A DNA stretch of 64,000 nucleotides, taken from the NCBI RefSeq assembly GCF_002161235.1, contig NZ_NFHE01000005.1:62001-126000 (forward strand), written 5' to 3'. The position numbers and the translations under genes were made by a program. The notes beneath the pieces were generated by a model. That model did no database searches and had not been told where the DNA came from. It worked only from the letters and a program-made list of their open reading frames with translations. Source of the DNA: Pseudoflavonifractor sp. An85 (GTDB taxonomy: Bacteria > Bacillota > Clostridia > Oscillospirales > Oscillospiraceae). Positions 42,804-51,907 of the stretch are shown here, one piece after another. Position 1 is the first letter of the stretch, and each line of letters begins with the position of its first letter.

Positions 42804-43033
42804 CTATGATTGCCTCCATCTCTAAGATTCATCTACTTTATCATAGTAGATTTTATGTCAAGAATCAACCGATTTTTCTGTCGAAAATCTACCAATTCAT
42901 TCCTTTATCTTGGGCATGTTGCCGGATATGTAAGGGAGAAGTCGATTCAGAGCAATGGGAAATGCTCAAATATGGCATAAAACCCAAGCGTTGTGAATGG
43001 AGATATGTCAGTATATGATGGGATCGCTCCAGA
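42804..43033. other. intergenic stretch without a clear gene
   Basis: About 230 AT-richer bases between the beta-helix gene and the RidA terminator. TCTACTTTATCATAGTAGA is an imperfect palindrome, and a TTGACA lies on the minus strand near 42858, but no matching -10 was found. A short open frame from 42806 on the plus strand has no ribosome site and no recognisable protein. I see nothing else. Confidence 0.5.
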
Positions 43034-43084
43034 TGAAAACAGCAGGGTTCAATCTCTGGATAGCCAAGAGACTGGACCCTGCTG
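43034..43084 (-). terminator. RidA terminator
   Basis: CAGCAGGGTTCAATCTCT pairs with AGAGACTGGACCCTGCTG with one mismatch. On the minus strand TTTTC follows. Confidence 0.85.
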
Positions 43085-43106
43085 AATGTACTGAAAAACT
43101 GTGAGG

Positions 43107-43484
43107 TTACTTTACAGCGATGGCCTCGATTTCAAACAGGCCTCCCATGGGCAACGCACCAGCCTGCACGCAGGAACGAGCGGGGGGATTTTCCGTGAAG
43201 AAGGTGGCATACACTTCGTTGATGGCTGCAAAGTCTGCAATGTTGGCCAGAAATACGGTGGTCTTGACCACATTGGAATAGTCCATGCCGGCGGCCTGAA
43301 GCACAGCACCCAGGTTTTCCAAAGCTTGTTTGGCCTGGGCCTGCACGCCCTCGGCCAACACACCGGTCTGGGGAATGAGACCCAGTTGACCAGAGGTATA
43401 CAGAGTATCGCCACACAGCTTGGCATGGCAGTAAGGGCCCACCGCAGCGGGGGCGTTCGCAGCAGAGATGGTTTGATTGCTCAC
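43107..43484 (-). CDS. ridA: RidA family enamine/imine deaminase
   Basis: A 125-residue trimeric deaminase that hydrolyses reactive 2-aminoacrylate made by PLP enzymes. It has the usual start ([11 protein letters not shown]), LYTSGQLGL and the final [14 protein letters not shown]. The substrate-binding Arg of the family is seen in NPPARSCVQ. The start is GTG with AAGGAG 9 bases before it. It is a single gene with good promoter and terminator. Confidence 0.95.
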   Translation of the reverse strand: MSNQTISAANAPAAVGPYCHAKLCGDTLYTSGQLGLIPQTGVLAEGVQAQAKQALENLGAVLQAAGMDYSNVVKTTVFLANIADFAAINEVYATFFTENPPARSCVQAGALPMGGLFEIEAIAVK

Positions 43485-43535
43485 AACAGATCACTCCTTG
43501 TTTGATGGTGAAACGCTGGTAAAATACCGCATATA

Positions 43536-43564
43536 TAGTGCTAGTATACAGGAGAATGGGGCAC
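43536..43564 (-). promoter_or_regulatory. ridA promoter
   Basis: On the minus strand TTGCCC, 17-base spacer, TATACT (43536-43541). Confidence 0.75.
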
Positions 43565-43582
43565 AGGGCAAGAGAAAAACCG

Positions 43583-43611
43583 TTGTGTTGTCCCTGAAGT
43601 TGTGATAAACT
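43583..43611 (+). promoter_or_regulatory. promoter of the molybdenum cofactor operon
   Basis: TTGTGT (43583-43588), 17-base spacer, TAAACT (43606-43611), directly before the predicted riboswitch. Confidence 0.55.
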
Positions 43612-43629
43612 AGACCCAAAGAATATTGA

Positions 43630-43726
43630 TTGCTTCGAGCCAGTAGGTCTAAGGGCACACCGCCTATGATCGCTGGCCAGGGTCATGTTGGAAACGAGAT
43701 GGCCTTCCGTCTTTGAAAAGAAGCAA
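43630..43726 (+). promoter_or_regulatory. probable Moco/Tuco riboswitch
   Basis: P1 is TTGCTTC (43630-43636) with GAAGCAA (43720-43726). Inside, the order CCAGGG, GGAAACGAGA, GGCCTTCCGT and TTTGAAAAGA follows the conserved core of the Moco RNA ahead of E. coli moaA (CCAGGG, GAAATGA, GCCTCCCGT, TGGAAAGG). The RNA is short, so it may be the variant lacking P3 that is linked to tungsten cofactor. It precedes a terminator and a complete cofactor operon. The assignment is by eye. Confidence 0.75.
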
Positions 43727-43772
43727 CTCCAGCCAGTCCCTTTTTCAAAAGGGGCTTATGTGTCGTGGGCTT

Positions 43773-43809
43773 GGGAGTGCTGTCTTTTTGGGGCGGCACT
43801 CCCTTTTTT
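43773..43809 (+). terminator. Moco leader terminator (expression platform)
   Basis: GGGAGTGC (43773-43780) and GCACTCCC (43796-43803), then TTTTTT, 16 bases before the first gene. It lets the riboswitch stop the operon when cofactor is plentiful. An upstream CCC-TTTTTCAAAA-GGG pairing (43737-43755) may be part of the switch. Confidence 0.85.
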
Positions 43810-43824
43810 CATGGAGGTATCCAC

Positions 43825-44850
43825 ATGAAACTCATTGAAACCCGCAACGCTGTGGGACACGTGTTGTGCCACGACCTCACCCAAATCATTCCGGGGGTCA
43901 TCAAGGACGCCCGCTTCCGAAAAGGGCACATTGTCACCCCGGAGGATATCCCGGTGCTGCTGTCCATGGGCAAGGAGCACCTCTATGTCTGGGAACAGCA
44001 GGAGGGAATGCTCCATGAAAATGAGGCTGCCCTGCGCCTGTGCACGCTGTGCCAAAATGAGCACATGACCACCACCCCGGTGAAAGAGGGTAAAATTGAG
44101 CTGCGAGCCGACTGCGACGGCCTGTTTCAGGTGGATGTAGCACGGTTGGAGGAGATCAACGACGACGATGCCATCATCATCGCCACCCGCCACACCAACA
44201 CCGCCGTGCACCGTGGGGACAAGCTGGCAGGCACCCGCATCATCCCTCTGGTCATTGAGGAAGAGCGACTGCGCCGGGTGGAGCAGCGGGCAGGGGACAC
44301 CCCCATTCTCTCCCTGACTCCCTGGAAGGTGCGCACCTGTGGTCTCATTACCACCGGCAGCGAGGTGGCAAAGGGGCTCATTCAGGACAGTTTTACGCCT
44401 GTGGTAAAGGAGAAACTGGCGGCTTTTGGGGTCACTGTGACCCACCACTGCCTGCCTGGGGATGATCGGGAGGCCATCACGGCGGCGGCCTTGGAGTTCC
44501 ATGACCAGGGGGTGGACATGATTTTGTGTACCGGAGGGATGAGTGTGGACCCGGACGACAAGACCCCGGGGGCCATCAAGGACACCGGCGCTCGGATTGT
44601 TTCCTATGGTGCGCCGGTGCTTCCGGGAGCTATGTTCCTGCTGGGCTACTTTGACGATGGAACCCCCATTTTGGGCTTGCCTGGGTGTGTGATGTACGCG
44701 AAAGCCACCATTTTTGACCGGGTGCTTCCCCGTATTGCGGCGGGGCTACCCGTGGAACGCCAGGACATCAAGAAGATGGGACACGGCGGGCTGTGCTTGG
44801 GCTGCGCCCAGTGCCACTATCCCATTTGCCCTTTTGGAACCGGAGTGTGA
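43825..44850 (+). CDS. molybdopterin-binding protein with Cys-rich tail
   Basis: A 341-residue protein, first of the cofactor operon. The middle and end hold a MoeA/MogA-like molybdopterin-binding domain (about 165-315: CGLITTGSEV, DDREAI, DMILCTGGMSVDPDDKTPGAI, ILGLPGC). The first 160 residues are a family-specific region. The tail GGLCLGCAQCHYPICPFG has five cysteines and may bind zinc or an Fe-S cluster. GGAGG is 8 bases before the ATG at 43825. It probably hands or inserts cofactor, or senses it; the exact step is not known. Confidence 0.85.
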   Translation: MKLIETRNAVGHVLCHDLTQIIPGVIKDARFRKGHIVTPEDIPVLLSMGKEHLYVWEQQEGMLHENEAALRLCTLCQNEHMTTTPVKEGKIELRADCDGLFQVDVARLEEINDDDAIIIATRHTNTAVHRGDKLAGTRIIPLVIEEERLRRVEQRAGDTPILSLTPWKVRTCGLITTGSEVAKGLIQDSFTPVVKEKLAAFGVTVTHHCLPGDDREAITAAALEFHDQGVDMILCTGGMSVDPDDKTPGAIKDTGARIVSYGAPVLPGAMFLLGYFDDGTPILGLPGCVMYAKATIFDRVLPRIAAGLPVERQDIKKMGHGGLCLGCAQCHYPICPFGTGV

Positions 44851-44855
44851 GAAAT

Positions 44856-46076
44856 ATGTGGCAGGAACGTGTTTCCTGGGAGGAAGCGCTTGCCTTGATG
44901 ATAGACTCTCTGCGCCCCCTGGGGGAAGAGCAGGTGGGGCTGACCGAGTTGCTGGGCCGAACTCTGGCCCGGGACGTAGTGGCTCCTATGGATCAGCCTC
45001 CCTTTGACCGGTCCCCCTTGGATGGTTACGCCTTGCAAAGTGGGGATGTCCAGGGAGCTAGCCGGGCCACCCCCGCCCAACTGCGGGTGCTGGAGCGGGT
45101 GTGCGCCGGAGAGAGGGCAACGCAGCCGGTGACACCGGGGGCCGCCATACGCATTATGACCGGGGCGCCCCTGCCCGTGGGGTGTGACTGCGTGGTGCGC
45201 CAGGAGGACACCGACCAGGGCAATCCTGTGGTGGAGGTGTATGCCCCAGTGCGGGCACATCAAAACTATGTCCGCCAGGGGGAGGATTATACTGCGGGTA
45301 CCCTGTTGCTTACCGCCGGAACTCGGTTGGACGCTGCGGCAGTGGGGCTTCTGGCCAGCGCCGGGTGTGACACGGCGTGGGTATATCGTCGGCCCCGGGT
45401 GGCTCTGCTGGTGACGGGGGACGAGGTGGTGGACCCATCGACACACCCCCTTCCCGCTGGAAAAATTTATTCCTCCAATTCCTATCTGCTCTCCGCACGG
45501 CTGTGTGAGCTGGGAGTGGAGCAGGTGAGCTGTTGCACGGTGGGGGATGATCCCCAGGATATGGCACAGTGCATCAGGAAGCTTCTGGAGACTCACCACT
45601 GCCTGATCACCACCGGCGGGGTGTCGGTGGGGGAGCGGGACGTGCTACGTACAGCGTTGGAGTTGGTGGGAGCCAAAGGCATGTTCTGGCGGGTGAAGCT
45701 GAAGCCAGGCACCCCGGCCATGTACTCCCTGGTGGACGGGAAGCCGGTGTTGTCCCTGTCCGGAAACCCCTTTGCTGCTGCGGCTACCTTTGAATTGCTG
45801 GGACGGCCCATGCTACACGCGCTGTGTCCGGAGCCACAGTTTTCCTTACAGCCGTATCAGGCAATTTTGGACACGCCGTTTCAGCGATGCTGCTCCATGC
45901 GGCGGTTTTTGCGGGGCATCTATGCCCAAGGGCATGTGACGCTGCCCAAAGGCCATGCCTCAGGGCAGTTGCGCTCTCTGGTGGGATGCAACTGCCTGGT
46001 GGAGGTACCGGCGGGGCATGTACCCTTGCAGATGGGGGATGTATGCACCGTGTATTTCATCAACGGGAGGGAATAA
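44856..46076 (+). CDS. moeA: molybdopterin molybdotransferase
   Basis: MoeA of 406 residues inserts molybdate into adenylylated molybdopterin. It has the N-terminal domain start ([13 protein letters not shown]), [35 protein letters not shown], the molybdopterin-binding [35 protein letters not shown] and the C-terminal [14 protein letters not shown]. The ATG at 44856 or a GTG at 44847 overlapping the previous stop could start it. Confidence 0.94.
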   Translation: MWQERVSWEEALALMIDSLRPLGEEQVGLTELLGRTLARDVVAPMDQPPFDRSPLDGYALQSGDVQGASRATPAQLRVLERVCAGERATQPVTPGAAIRIMTGAPLPVGCDCVVRQEDTDQGNPVVEVYAPVRAHQNYVRQGEDYTAGTLLLTAGTRLDAAAVGLLASAGCDTAWVYRRPRVALLVTGDEVVDPSTHPLPAGKIYSSNSYLLSARLCELGVEQVSCCTVGDDPQDMAQCIRKLLETHHCLITTGGVSVGERDVLRTALELVGAKGMFWRVKLKPGTPAMYSLVDGKPVLSLSGNPFAAAATFELLGRPMLHALCPEPQFSLQPYQAILDTPFQRCCSMRRFLRGIYAQGHVTLPKGHASGQLRSLVGCNCLVEVPAGHVPLQMGDVCTVYFINGRE

Positions 46077-46078
46077 AA

Positions 46079-46561
46079 ATGGAACCCAAATTCAATCATT
46101 TTGACCAGGACGGCAACGCCGTGATGGTGGATGTATCAGAAAAAGCCCCCACCCAGCGTACCGCGGTGGCAGAGGGGACCATCCGGGTCTCTCCCGTGGT
46201 GCTACAGGCCATTGCCGGCGGCACAGCGGCCAAAGGAGACGTGCTGGGTGTGGCCCGGGTGGCGGGAATCATGGCAGCCAAGCGCACCAGTGATCTCATT
46301 CCCTTGTGCCATCCGCTGGCATTGAGCTACGTCAGTGTGGATTTTGAGCTGTTGCCCCAGGAACAAGCGGTCAAGGCCCGGTGCACCGCCAGACTCACGG
46401 GAAAGACCGGAGTGGAGATGGAGGCCCTCACCGGGGTTAGCGTGGCCCTGCTCACCATTTACGACATGTGCAAGGCTATGGACAAGGGCATGGAGCTGGG
46501 AGAGATTCACCTGGTGCGCAAAGAGGGCGGCAAGTCTGGGGTGTATGAGCGTGGAGAATAA
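46079..46561 (+). CDS. moaC: cyclic pyranopterin monophosphate synthase
   Basis: MoaC of 160 residues, acting after MoaA in the first step of molybdopterin synthesis. Family motifs are [67 protein letters not shown] and [17 protein letters not shown] is 8 bases before the ATG, which lies 2 bases after the moeA stop. Confidence 0.97.
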   Translation: MEPKFNHFDQDGNAVMVDVSEKAPTQRTAVAEGTIRVSPVVLQAIAGGTAAKGDVLGVARVAGIMAAKRTSDLIPLCHPLALSYVSVDFELLPQEQAVKARCTARLTGKTGVEMEALTGVSVALLTIYDMCKAMDKGMELGEIHLVRKEGGKSGVYERGE

Positions 46562-47054
46562 GCCGGTGGTGGTGGCGGTTTCCGGGGTGAAAAACTCGGG
46601 AAAGACCACCCTTATCACCGCCATGCTGCCCCATTTTCAGCGAGCGGGGATACAGGTGGCGGTCATCAAGCACGACGGCCACACCTTTTCCCCCGACCCA
46701 CCCCACACCGATACGGGGCGGTATATGGCCGCTGGTGCTGCTGGGGCGGCCATTTACGATGGGGAGACCAGCAAGGTGATTTGGCGGAAAAAGCCGGATA
46801 TGGATTGGCTTATCACCCTGTTTCCCCAGGTGGACCTTATTTTGTTGGAGGGTGGAAAGCATTCCCGCTGGCCCAAGCTGGAACTGTTGCGGGAGGGAAA
46901 CTCCACCCAATCGGTGTGCGACCCCGCCACACTACTGGCGCTGGTCACCAACACACCGCTGCGCCTGCCCCAGGTCCCCACCCTACCCTTGGATGACCCG
47001 GAGCAGGTGGCGGCATTTGTGGTGCAATATATCAAGAAGGAGTGTGCTCCATGA
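46545..47054 (+). CDS. mobB: molybdopterin-guanine dinucleotide biosynthesis protein B
   Basis: MobB of 169 residues, a GTP-binding P-loop protein ([10 protein letters not shown]) with [11 protein letters not shown] and [10 protein letters not shown]. It helps attach GMP to molybdopterin. It overlaps moaC by 17 bases and moaA by 4. A partner MobA is not in this operon, so it must be elsewhere or be absent. Confidence 0.92.
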   Translation: MSVENKPVVVAVSGVKNSGKTTLITAMLPHFQRAGIQVAVIKHDGHTFSPDPPHTDTGRYMAAGAAGAAIYDGETSKVIWRKKPDMDWLITLFPQVDLILLEGGKHSRWPKLELLREGNSTQSVCDPATLLALVTNTPLRLPQVPTLPLDDPEQVAAFVVQYIKKECAP

Positions 47055-48025
47055 GGGATCGGCTGGGCCGGAACATTGATTATCTGCGTATCTCGGTCAC
47101 CGACCGGTGCAACCTGCGCTGTGTGTACTGTATGCCGGAGGAAGGGGTGGCTTGGATGCCCCACCGGGATATCCTCACCTATGAGCAGGTCACTCAGGTA
47201 GTGGAAGCGGCGGCTTTGCTGGGCGTGCGCCACGTGCGCCTGACGGGGGGAGAACCTCTGGTACGGCCCCAGCTGGAGCATTTGGTGGAGCAGCTCAAAG
47301 GGGTAGAGGGCATCGAAACGGTGACCCTTACCACCAATGGGGTGCTGTTGGCTCAACAGCTACCAAAGCTACGTCAGGCAGGGTTGGATGGGGTGAACAT
47401 CAGCCTGGACACCCTGGACCCCCAGCAGTTTGCCGCCATTACCCGCCGGGATATGCTCTCACAGGCCTTGGAGGGGCTGGAGGCGGCCCGGAACACCCCA
47501 GGTTTGACGGTGAAGGTCAATTGCGTGCCCACCCAGTATAACCGAGATCAGATCGCTCCCCTAGCCGGATTGGCCCAACATCAGGACCTTTCGGTGCGAT
47601 TTATTGAGATGATGCCCATTGGTTTGGGGCGCGAGGGGAATGGATTGACCCATGCTCAGGTGATGGAACAGCTGGAACAGGCCTATGGCCGTCCCATTCC
47701 CTGTGAAGCCCCCCGCGGGGCAGGGCCCAGCGAATACCTCACATTTTCTGGTTTTGTGGGGAGAATCGGCCTAATTAGTGCGGTGAGCCATCAGTTCTGC
47801 CATCTGTGCAACCGGGTGCGCTTGACCGCCAGCGGATTTTTGAAAACCTGCCTGCAATATGACACAGGGATATCTATCAAGCCTTACTTAGAGAAAGGCT
47901 GTCCAGGGGAAGTACTTTACAAAGCTATGGAGCAGGCCATCTATGAGAAACCCGTCTCCCACCACTTTTCCACAGTGGCCCAGGCTGGAGACGAGGCAAG
48001 CAACATGAATCAAATAGGAGGATAA
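47051..48025 (+). CDS. moaA: GTP 3',8-cyclase (radical SAM)
   Basis: MoaA of 324 residues starts molybdopterin synthesis from GTP. The radical SAM cluster is in DRCNLRCVYCMPEEG and the second, C-terminal cluster in CHLCNRVRLTASGFLKTC. The protein ends in Gly-Gly (NQIGG), which the reaction needs. AAGGAG is 8 bases before the ATG at 47051, which overlaps the mobB stop. Confidence 0.97.
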   Translation: MRDRLGRNIDYLRISVTDRCNLRCVYCMPEEGVAWMPHRDILTYEQVTQVVEAAALLGVRHVRLTGGEPLVRPQLEHLVEQLKGVEGIETVTLTTNGVLLAQQLPKLRQAGLDGVNISLDTLDPQQFAAITRRDMLSQALEGLEAARNTPGLTVKVNCVPTQYNRDQIAPLAGLAQHQDLSVRFIEMMPIGLGREGNGLTHAQVMEQLEQAYGRPIPCEAPRGAGPSEYLTFSGFVGRIGLISAVSHQFCHLCNRVRLTASGFLKTCLQYDTGISIKPYLEKGCPGEVLYKAMEQAIYEKPVSHHFSTVAQAGDEASNMNQIGG

Positions 48026-48029
48026 GGGC

Positions 48030-48464
48030 ATGGGAAAGGTCTTGGCTGTGTGTATTAGCGAGAAAAAGGGGACGCAAAAGAAAAACGTGACCTCTGCCAC
48101 CTTTGTGGAGGACTGGGGCATCCAGGGGGATGCCCACGTAGGAAAGTGGCATCGCCAGGTGTCCCTGTTGTCCCACGAGCAGGTGGAGGCGTTCCGCGCC
48201 CGAGGGACTGTGGTGGACCACGGGGCCTTTGGGGAAAACCTGGTGGTGGAAGGATATGACTTCAAAACCCTGCCCATTGGGACCAAATTCCGCTGTGGCG
48301 ATGTGGTGTTGGAATTGACCCAGGTGGGCAAGGAGTGCCATGCCCACTGTGACATTTACCAGGTCATGGGGGACTGTATCATGCCCCGGGAGGGCGTGTT
48401 CACCCGGGTGCTCCACGGCGGGACCATCTCCGTGGGGGATGAGCTGACCGTCTGGGAGGGATGA
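48030..48464 (+). CDS. MOSC-domain protein
   Basis: A single MOSC domain of 144 residues (GIQGDAHVGKWHRQVSLLSHE, HGAFGENLVVEG, GDVVLELTQVGKECHAHC). The conserved Cys near the end (about residue 106, in GKEC) may bind sulfur or molybdopterin. MOSC proteins are thought to carry or sulfurate the cofactor. GGAGG is 8 bases before the ATG. Confidence 0.92.
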   Translation: MGKVLAVCISEKKGTQKKNVTSATFVEDWGIQGDAHVGKWHRQVSLLSHEQVEAFRARGTVVDHGAFGENLVVEGYDFKTLPIGTKFRCGDVVLELTQVGKECHAHCDIYQVMGDCIMPREGVFTRVLHGGTISVGDELTVWEG

Positions 48465-48468
48465 GCGG

Positions 48469-48954
48469 ATGAGAGTTGCCATTATCACTTTGAGCGATGC
48501 GGGCTATGCTGGGCAGCGGGAGGACAAAAGCGGCCCCCTGATTGCCCAGATGGTGGAGCAGGCAGGGCACCAGGTGGTGGAGACCCACCTGTTTCCCGAC
48601 GGTATCGAGCCGCTGCACACCACCTTGTGTCAGATCTGCGACGAGAACCGGGCAGATCTCATTTTGACCACTGGAGGTACGGGATTTTCGCCCCGGGATC
48701 TGACCCCTGAGGCCACGGCCCAGGCCATCCAACGCCCCGCACCGGGTATTGCGGAGGCCATGCGCTATCATTCTCTGCAAATTACCCCCAAGGCCATGCT
48801 CAGCCGCGCCACTGCGGGGATTCGGGGCCAGACGCTGATGGTCAACCTGCCAGGGAGCCCCAAGGCCGTGGGGGAGTGCCTGGAGTACATTTTGCCGCCC
48901 TTGGCCCACGGCTTGGAGATTTTGACCGGACAGGCGGGGAACTGCGCCAGATAG
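48469..48954 (+). CDS. mogA: molybdopterin adenylyltransferase (MogA/MoaB family)
   Basis: A 161-residue enzyme that adenylylates molybdopterin so that MoeA can insert metal. Motifs are ITLSDAGYAGQREDKSGP, DLILTTGGTGFSPRDLTPEAT and MVNLPGSPKAVGECLEYILP. It starts 4 bases after the MOSC stop. Confidence 0.94.
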   Translation: MRVAIITLSDAGYAGQREDKSGPLIAQMVEQAGHQVVETHLFPDGIEPLHTTLCQICDENRADLILTTGGTGFSPRDLTPEATAQAIQRPAPGIAEAMRYHSLQITPKAMLSRATAGIRGQTLMVNLPGSPKAVGECLEYILPPLAHGLEILTGQAGNCAR

Positions 48955-48966
48955 GAGGGATTTGGA

Positions 48967-49785
48967 ATGAAAAAGCTTTTGTGTGTGGGCTTGATGCTGT
49001 GTCTGTGTTTGGGTGGATGTGCCCCTGCGTCACAGAAATCGGAACAGACGGAAACAGAGGTGGTAGTGTTTGCCGCCGCGTCTCTGGAATCAGCCTTGAC
49101 CCAGATTGCAGAGAAGTACCAGGAGCAGCACCCGGATGTGAAATTCACCTTCACCTTTGACTCCTCCGGCACTCTGAAGACCCAGATTGAGCAGGGGGCG
49201 ACGTGTGATCTGTTCCTCTCCGCGGCCCAAAAGCAGATGAATCAGCTGGACAGCCAGGACACCACCGGGGAGAACACCAGTGGCTTGGATTTTGTCTACT
49301 CGGAAACCCGGATTGACTTGCTGGAAAACCAGGTAGTGCTGGCGGTTCCACCTGAAAATCCTGGCAAGATAAATTCCTTTACAGACCTTACAAATGGGGG
49401 ATATTTGCTGTGCATCGGCAACGAAGATGTGCCGGTGGGGGCCTACTCTCTGGAGATTTTGGAGTATCTGGGCTACTCCCTGGACCAGCTGGAGGAGCAG
49501 GGACAGGTGACCTATGCCTCTAACGTCTCGGAGGTGGCCCGACAGGTACAGGAGGGGGCGGTGGATGCCGGAATGGTGTACGCCACCGATGCCAGCACCT
49601 ATGGGCTTACGGTGGTGGATGCCGCCACTCCTGAGATGTGCCGTCAGGTCATCTATCCGGCTGCGGTGATGAAGTGTGGACAGGAGGGAAGCTACCAGGC
49701 CGCTCAGGACTTCCTCACCTATTTGCACACCGATTCCGAAGCCATGGAGATTTGGAAGGACGTAGGCTTCACCCTGGTGGGGTGA
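48967..49785 (+). CDS. modA: molybdate-binding lipoprotein
   Basis: ModA of 272 residues. A lipoprotein signal (MKKLLCVGLMLCLCLGGC) precedes the binding fold: VVVFAAASLESALTQIAEKY, then FTFDSSGTLKTQIEQGATCDLFLSA. The oxyanion-binding Ser residues are in AAASLE and DSSGTL. It hands molybdate, or tungstate, to ModB/ModC. Confidence 0.93.
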   Translation: MKKLLCVGLMLCLCLGGCAPASQKSEQTETEVVVFAAASLESALTQIAEKYQEQHPDVKFTFTFDSSGTLKTQIEQGATCDLFLSAAQKQMNQLDSQDTTGENTSGLDFVYSETRIDLLENQVVLAVPPENPGKINSFTDLTNGGYLLCIGNEDVPVGAYSLEILEYLGYSLDQLEEQGQVTYASNVSEVARQVQEGAVDAGMVYATDASTYGLTVVDAATPEMCRQVIYPAAVMKCGQEGSYQAAQDFLTYLHTDSEAMEIWKDVGFTLVG

Positions 49786-49804
49786 AGAAAGGGGACCGAA
49801 TGAC

Positions 49805-50461
49805 ATGGACTTGTACCCACTGCTCAACTCGCTGCGTATTGCCGTCATTTCCACGGCCCTCATTTTCTTTGTGGGGTTGTGGGCTGCGCAGGTGATTTTC
49901 CGCTGCCCACCGGTGGTGAAGGGAATTTTGGATGTGGTGCTCACCCTACCGCTGGTGTTGCCTCCCACGGTGGTGGGGTATCTGTTGCTGTGCCTGTTGG
50001 GGCCCAACGGATGGGTGGGCGGCTTGGTCCAGCGGTGTCTGGACGTGCGCTTGACCATGGTGTGGTATGCGGCGGTGTTTTCCTCGGCGGTGGTGGCATT
50101 TCCCCTGATGTACCGCACCGCCCGGGGCGCCTTTGAGAGCTACGACCAAACCCTCACCGATGCGGCCCGAACTTTGGGGCGCAGTGACCGGTGGATTTTC
50201 TGGCACATCCAGCTTCCGGTGTGCCGCCAGGGTATTGTGGCGGGGACGGTACTGGCCTTTGCCCGTGCTCTGGGCGAGTATGGGGCAACCTCCATGATCG
50301 CCGGATACACGCCGGGGAAAACGGCCACCATTTCCACCACGGTCTATCAGTTTTGGCGCACGGGAAATGATGCCATGGCCCTGCGGTGGGTGCTGGTGAA
50401 CTTGGGTATTTCCGCTGTTGTGTTGTTGGCCATCAATTTGTTGGAGCGCAAGGAGAGGTGA
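49805..50461 (+). CDS. modB: molybdate ABC permease
   Basis: ModB of 218 residues with five to six membrane helices. The ABC-contacting EAA loop appears as DAARTLGRSDRWIFWHIQLP, and ALGEYGATSMIAG follows, both typical of ModB. It starts 19 bases after modA. Confidence 0.94.
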   Translation: MDLYPLLNSLRIAVISTALIFFVGLWAAQVIFRCPPVVKGILDVVLTLPLVLPPTVVGYLLLCLLGPNGWVGGLVQRCLDVRLTMVWYAAVFSSAVVAFPLMYRTARGAFESYDQTLTDAARTLGRSDRWIFWHIQLPVCRQGIVAGTVLAFARALGEYGATSMIAGYTPGKTATISTTVYQFWRTGNDAMALRWVLVNLGISAVVLLAINLLERKER

Positions 50462-50466
50462 CGGAC

Positions 50467-51483
50467 ATGGCCCTGACGGTAGACATCCAAAAACAGCTGG
50501 GCCAATTCCGGCTCCAGGTTTCTTTCACCGCTGCCATGGAAGAGGTGACCGGACTGTTGGGAGCCTCGGGAAGCGGCAAGACGGTAACGCTGCGGTGCAT
50601 TGCCGGGCTGCTTACCCCCGATGAAGGACACATCGAATTGGACGGGCGGGTGCTCTTTGACCACAAGAGTGGAGTCAATCTGGCCCCACAGCAGCGAAAG
50701 GTGGGCTATCTGTTCCAGCAGTACGCCCTCTTTCCCCACTATACGGTGGAGCAGAACCTCGCCGTGGCCACCCGGGACCGGGGCCAGGTGGAGGAGCTGT
50801 TGCGCCGCTTCCAGTTGGAGGAGCACCGAAAAAAACGTCCCTGCCAGCTCTCAGGCGGACAACAGCAGCGGGTGGCGCTGGCCCGAATTTTGGCGGCCAA
50901 GCCCCAAGCGCTGCTGTTGGATGAGCCGTTTTCGGCGCTGGATACCCATTTGCGGGGAGAGATCCAGGCGGAACTGAGTCGATTTCTGACCCAGTTCTCC
51001 GGCCCCTGCCTCATGGTCACCCACAGTCAGGATGAGGTGCGGCGACTGTGTGACCAGGTGTGTGTGGTGCACGACGGCGTGTCCCAGGCGGTACAGACCA
51101 CGGAGGAATTTTTCAACTATCCCCGTACACGGTCTGCTTGTCAGCTCATGGGCTGCCCCAACTTGTCTCCTGTGGAGCGGCAGAATGACGGCACCTGCTA
51201 TGCCGTTGCATGGGGAATTCCCGTGCAGGTTCCGCCGGACGCGGCCTATGTGGCGATCCAGCCCCACCATGTCTGCTTGGCCCAGGGGCCTGGACAGAAC
51301 CGCTTGGCCTGTACCGTGGCACAGACGGAAGAGCGGCCCTTCTCCGTGTCCGTCTGCCTGAACGGCCCCACCGGGCCGCTGTGGATGGAGGCACCTCATG
51401 AGGTGTGGGCGGGGAGGGATCAACGCCAGGAGATCTGGGTGGAATTGCCCCCGGCCCAGCTCCTTCCACTGACGCAAGAATAG
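50467..51483 (+). CDS. modC: molybdate ABC ATPase
   Basis: ModC of 338 residues: ATPase with Walker A GASGSGKTV, Q-loop (FQQYALFP), signature LSGGQQQRVALARIL, Walker B ALLLDEPFSALD and H-loop VTHSQDE. A C-terminal TOBE-like region (about 230-338) follows. GGAGAGG lies before the ATG. It is the last gene of the operon, which ends in a terminator. Confidence 0.93.
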   Translation: MALTVDIQKQLGQFRLQVSFTAAMEEVTGLLGASGSGKTVTLRCIAGLLTPDEGHIELDGRVLFDHKSGVNLAPQQRKVGYLFQQYALFPHYTVEQNLAVATRDRGQVEELLRRFQLEEHRKKRPCQLSGGQQQRVALARILAAKPQALLLDEPFSALDTHLRGEIQAELSRFLTQFSGPCLMVTHSQDEVRRLCDQVCVVHDGVSQAVQTTEEFFNYPRTRSACQLMGCPNLSPVERQNDGTCYAVAWGIPVQVPPDAAYVAIQPHHVCLAQGPGQNRLACTVAQTEERPFSVSVCLNGPTGPLWMEAPHEVWAGRDQRQEIWVELPPAQLLPLTQE

Positions 51484-51485
51484 GG

Positions 51486-51522
51486 AAAACCGCCTTGACT
51501 CTCTTGGAGCCGAGGCGGTTTT
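51486..51522. terminator. terminator of the cofactor operon
   Basis: AAAACCGCCT and AGGCGGTTTT with an inner CTTGG-like pairing. A/T tracts on both sides also serve the converging CoA-binding gene. Confidence 0.85.
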
Positions 51523-51525
51523 GTG

Positions 51526-51882
51526 TTATTTGCAGTATTCTCGCAGACCTACCAGCAGACATCCGTCCAGATAGGGAATGTGATGTTCCTCCAGGTAAGC
51601 CAGCAGTGCTTCATCGGACGCACCGGGCTGGATGAGTACACAGCGGAAGGGCTTGCGGCACTCTTGCAGCAGCTTGAGGCCTTTGGTGGGGTGGATGCAC
51701 AGGTCGATGACGTCAATGTCCTCGGCAATGTCGTTGAGTGAGGCCAGCTCTTTGCCTACCGGATACACGGTGTAGCCGTGGTCCAACATGGCTTGTTTGA
51801 TTTTGTAAGCGTACTTGTCCGGGTTGAGAGTGTCGCCCAAAATGGCGAAGCGGGATTGCTTCATAATCTCTTGTAAGTCCAT
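51526..51882 (-). CDS. CoA-binding domain protein (YccU-like)
   Basis: A 118-residue Rossmann-like CoA-binding protein. The family pattern is RFAILGDTLNPDKYAYKIKQAMLDHGYTVYPVG, then IDLCIHPTKGLKLLQEC and LIQPGASDEALLAYLEEH. The ATG at 51882 has AAGGAGG 6 bases before it. It follows the PHP gene by 25 bases, so they form one transcript. Its role is not known. Confidence 0.88.
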   Translation of the reverse strand: MDLQEIMKQSRFAILGDTLNPDKYAYKIKQAMLDHGYTVYPVGKELASLNDIAEDIDVIDLCIHPTKGLKLLQECRKPFRCVLIQPGASDEALLAYLEEHHIPYLDGCLLVGLREYCK

Positions 51883-51907
51883 AGTATCCTCCTTTTCGTG
51901 GGTGGTG

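Noticed and set aside
42806-43018. 70-codon plus-strand frame in the gap between the beta-helix gene and ridA
   Set aside because: No ribosome site, no recognisable protein and mixed composition.
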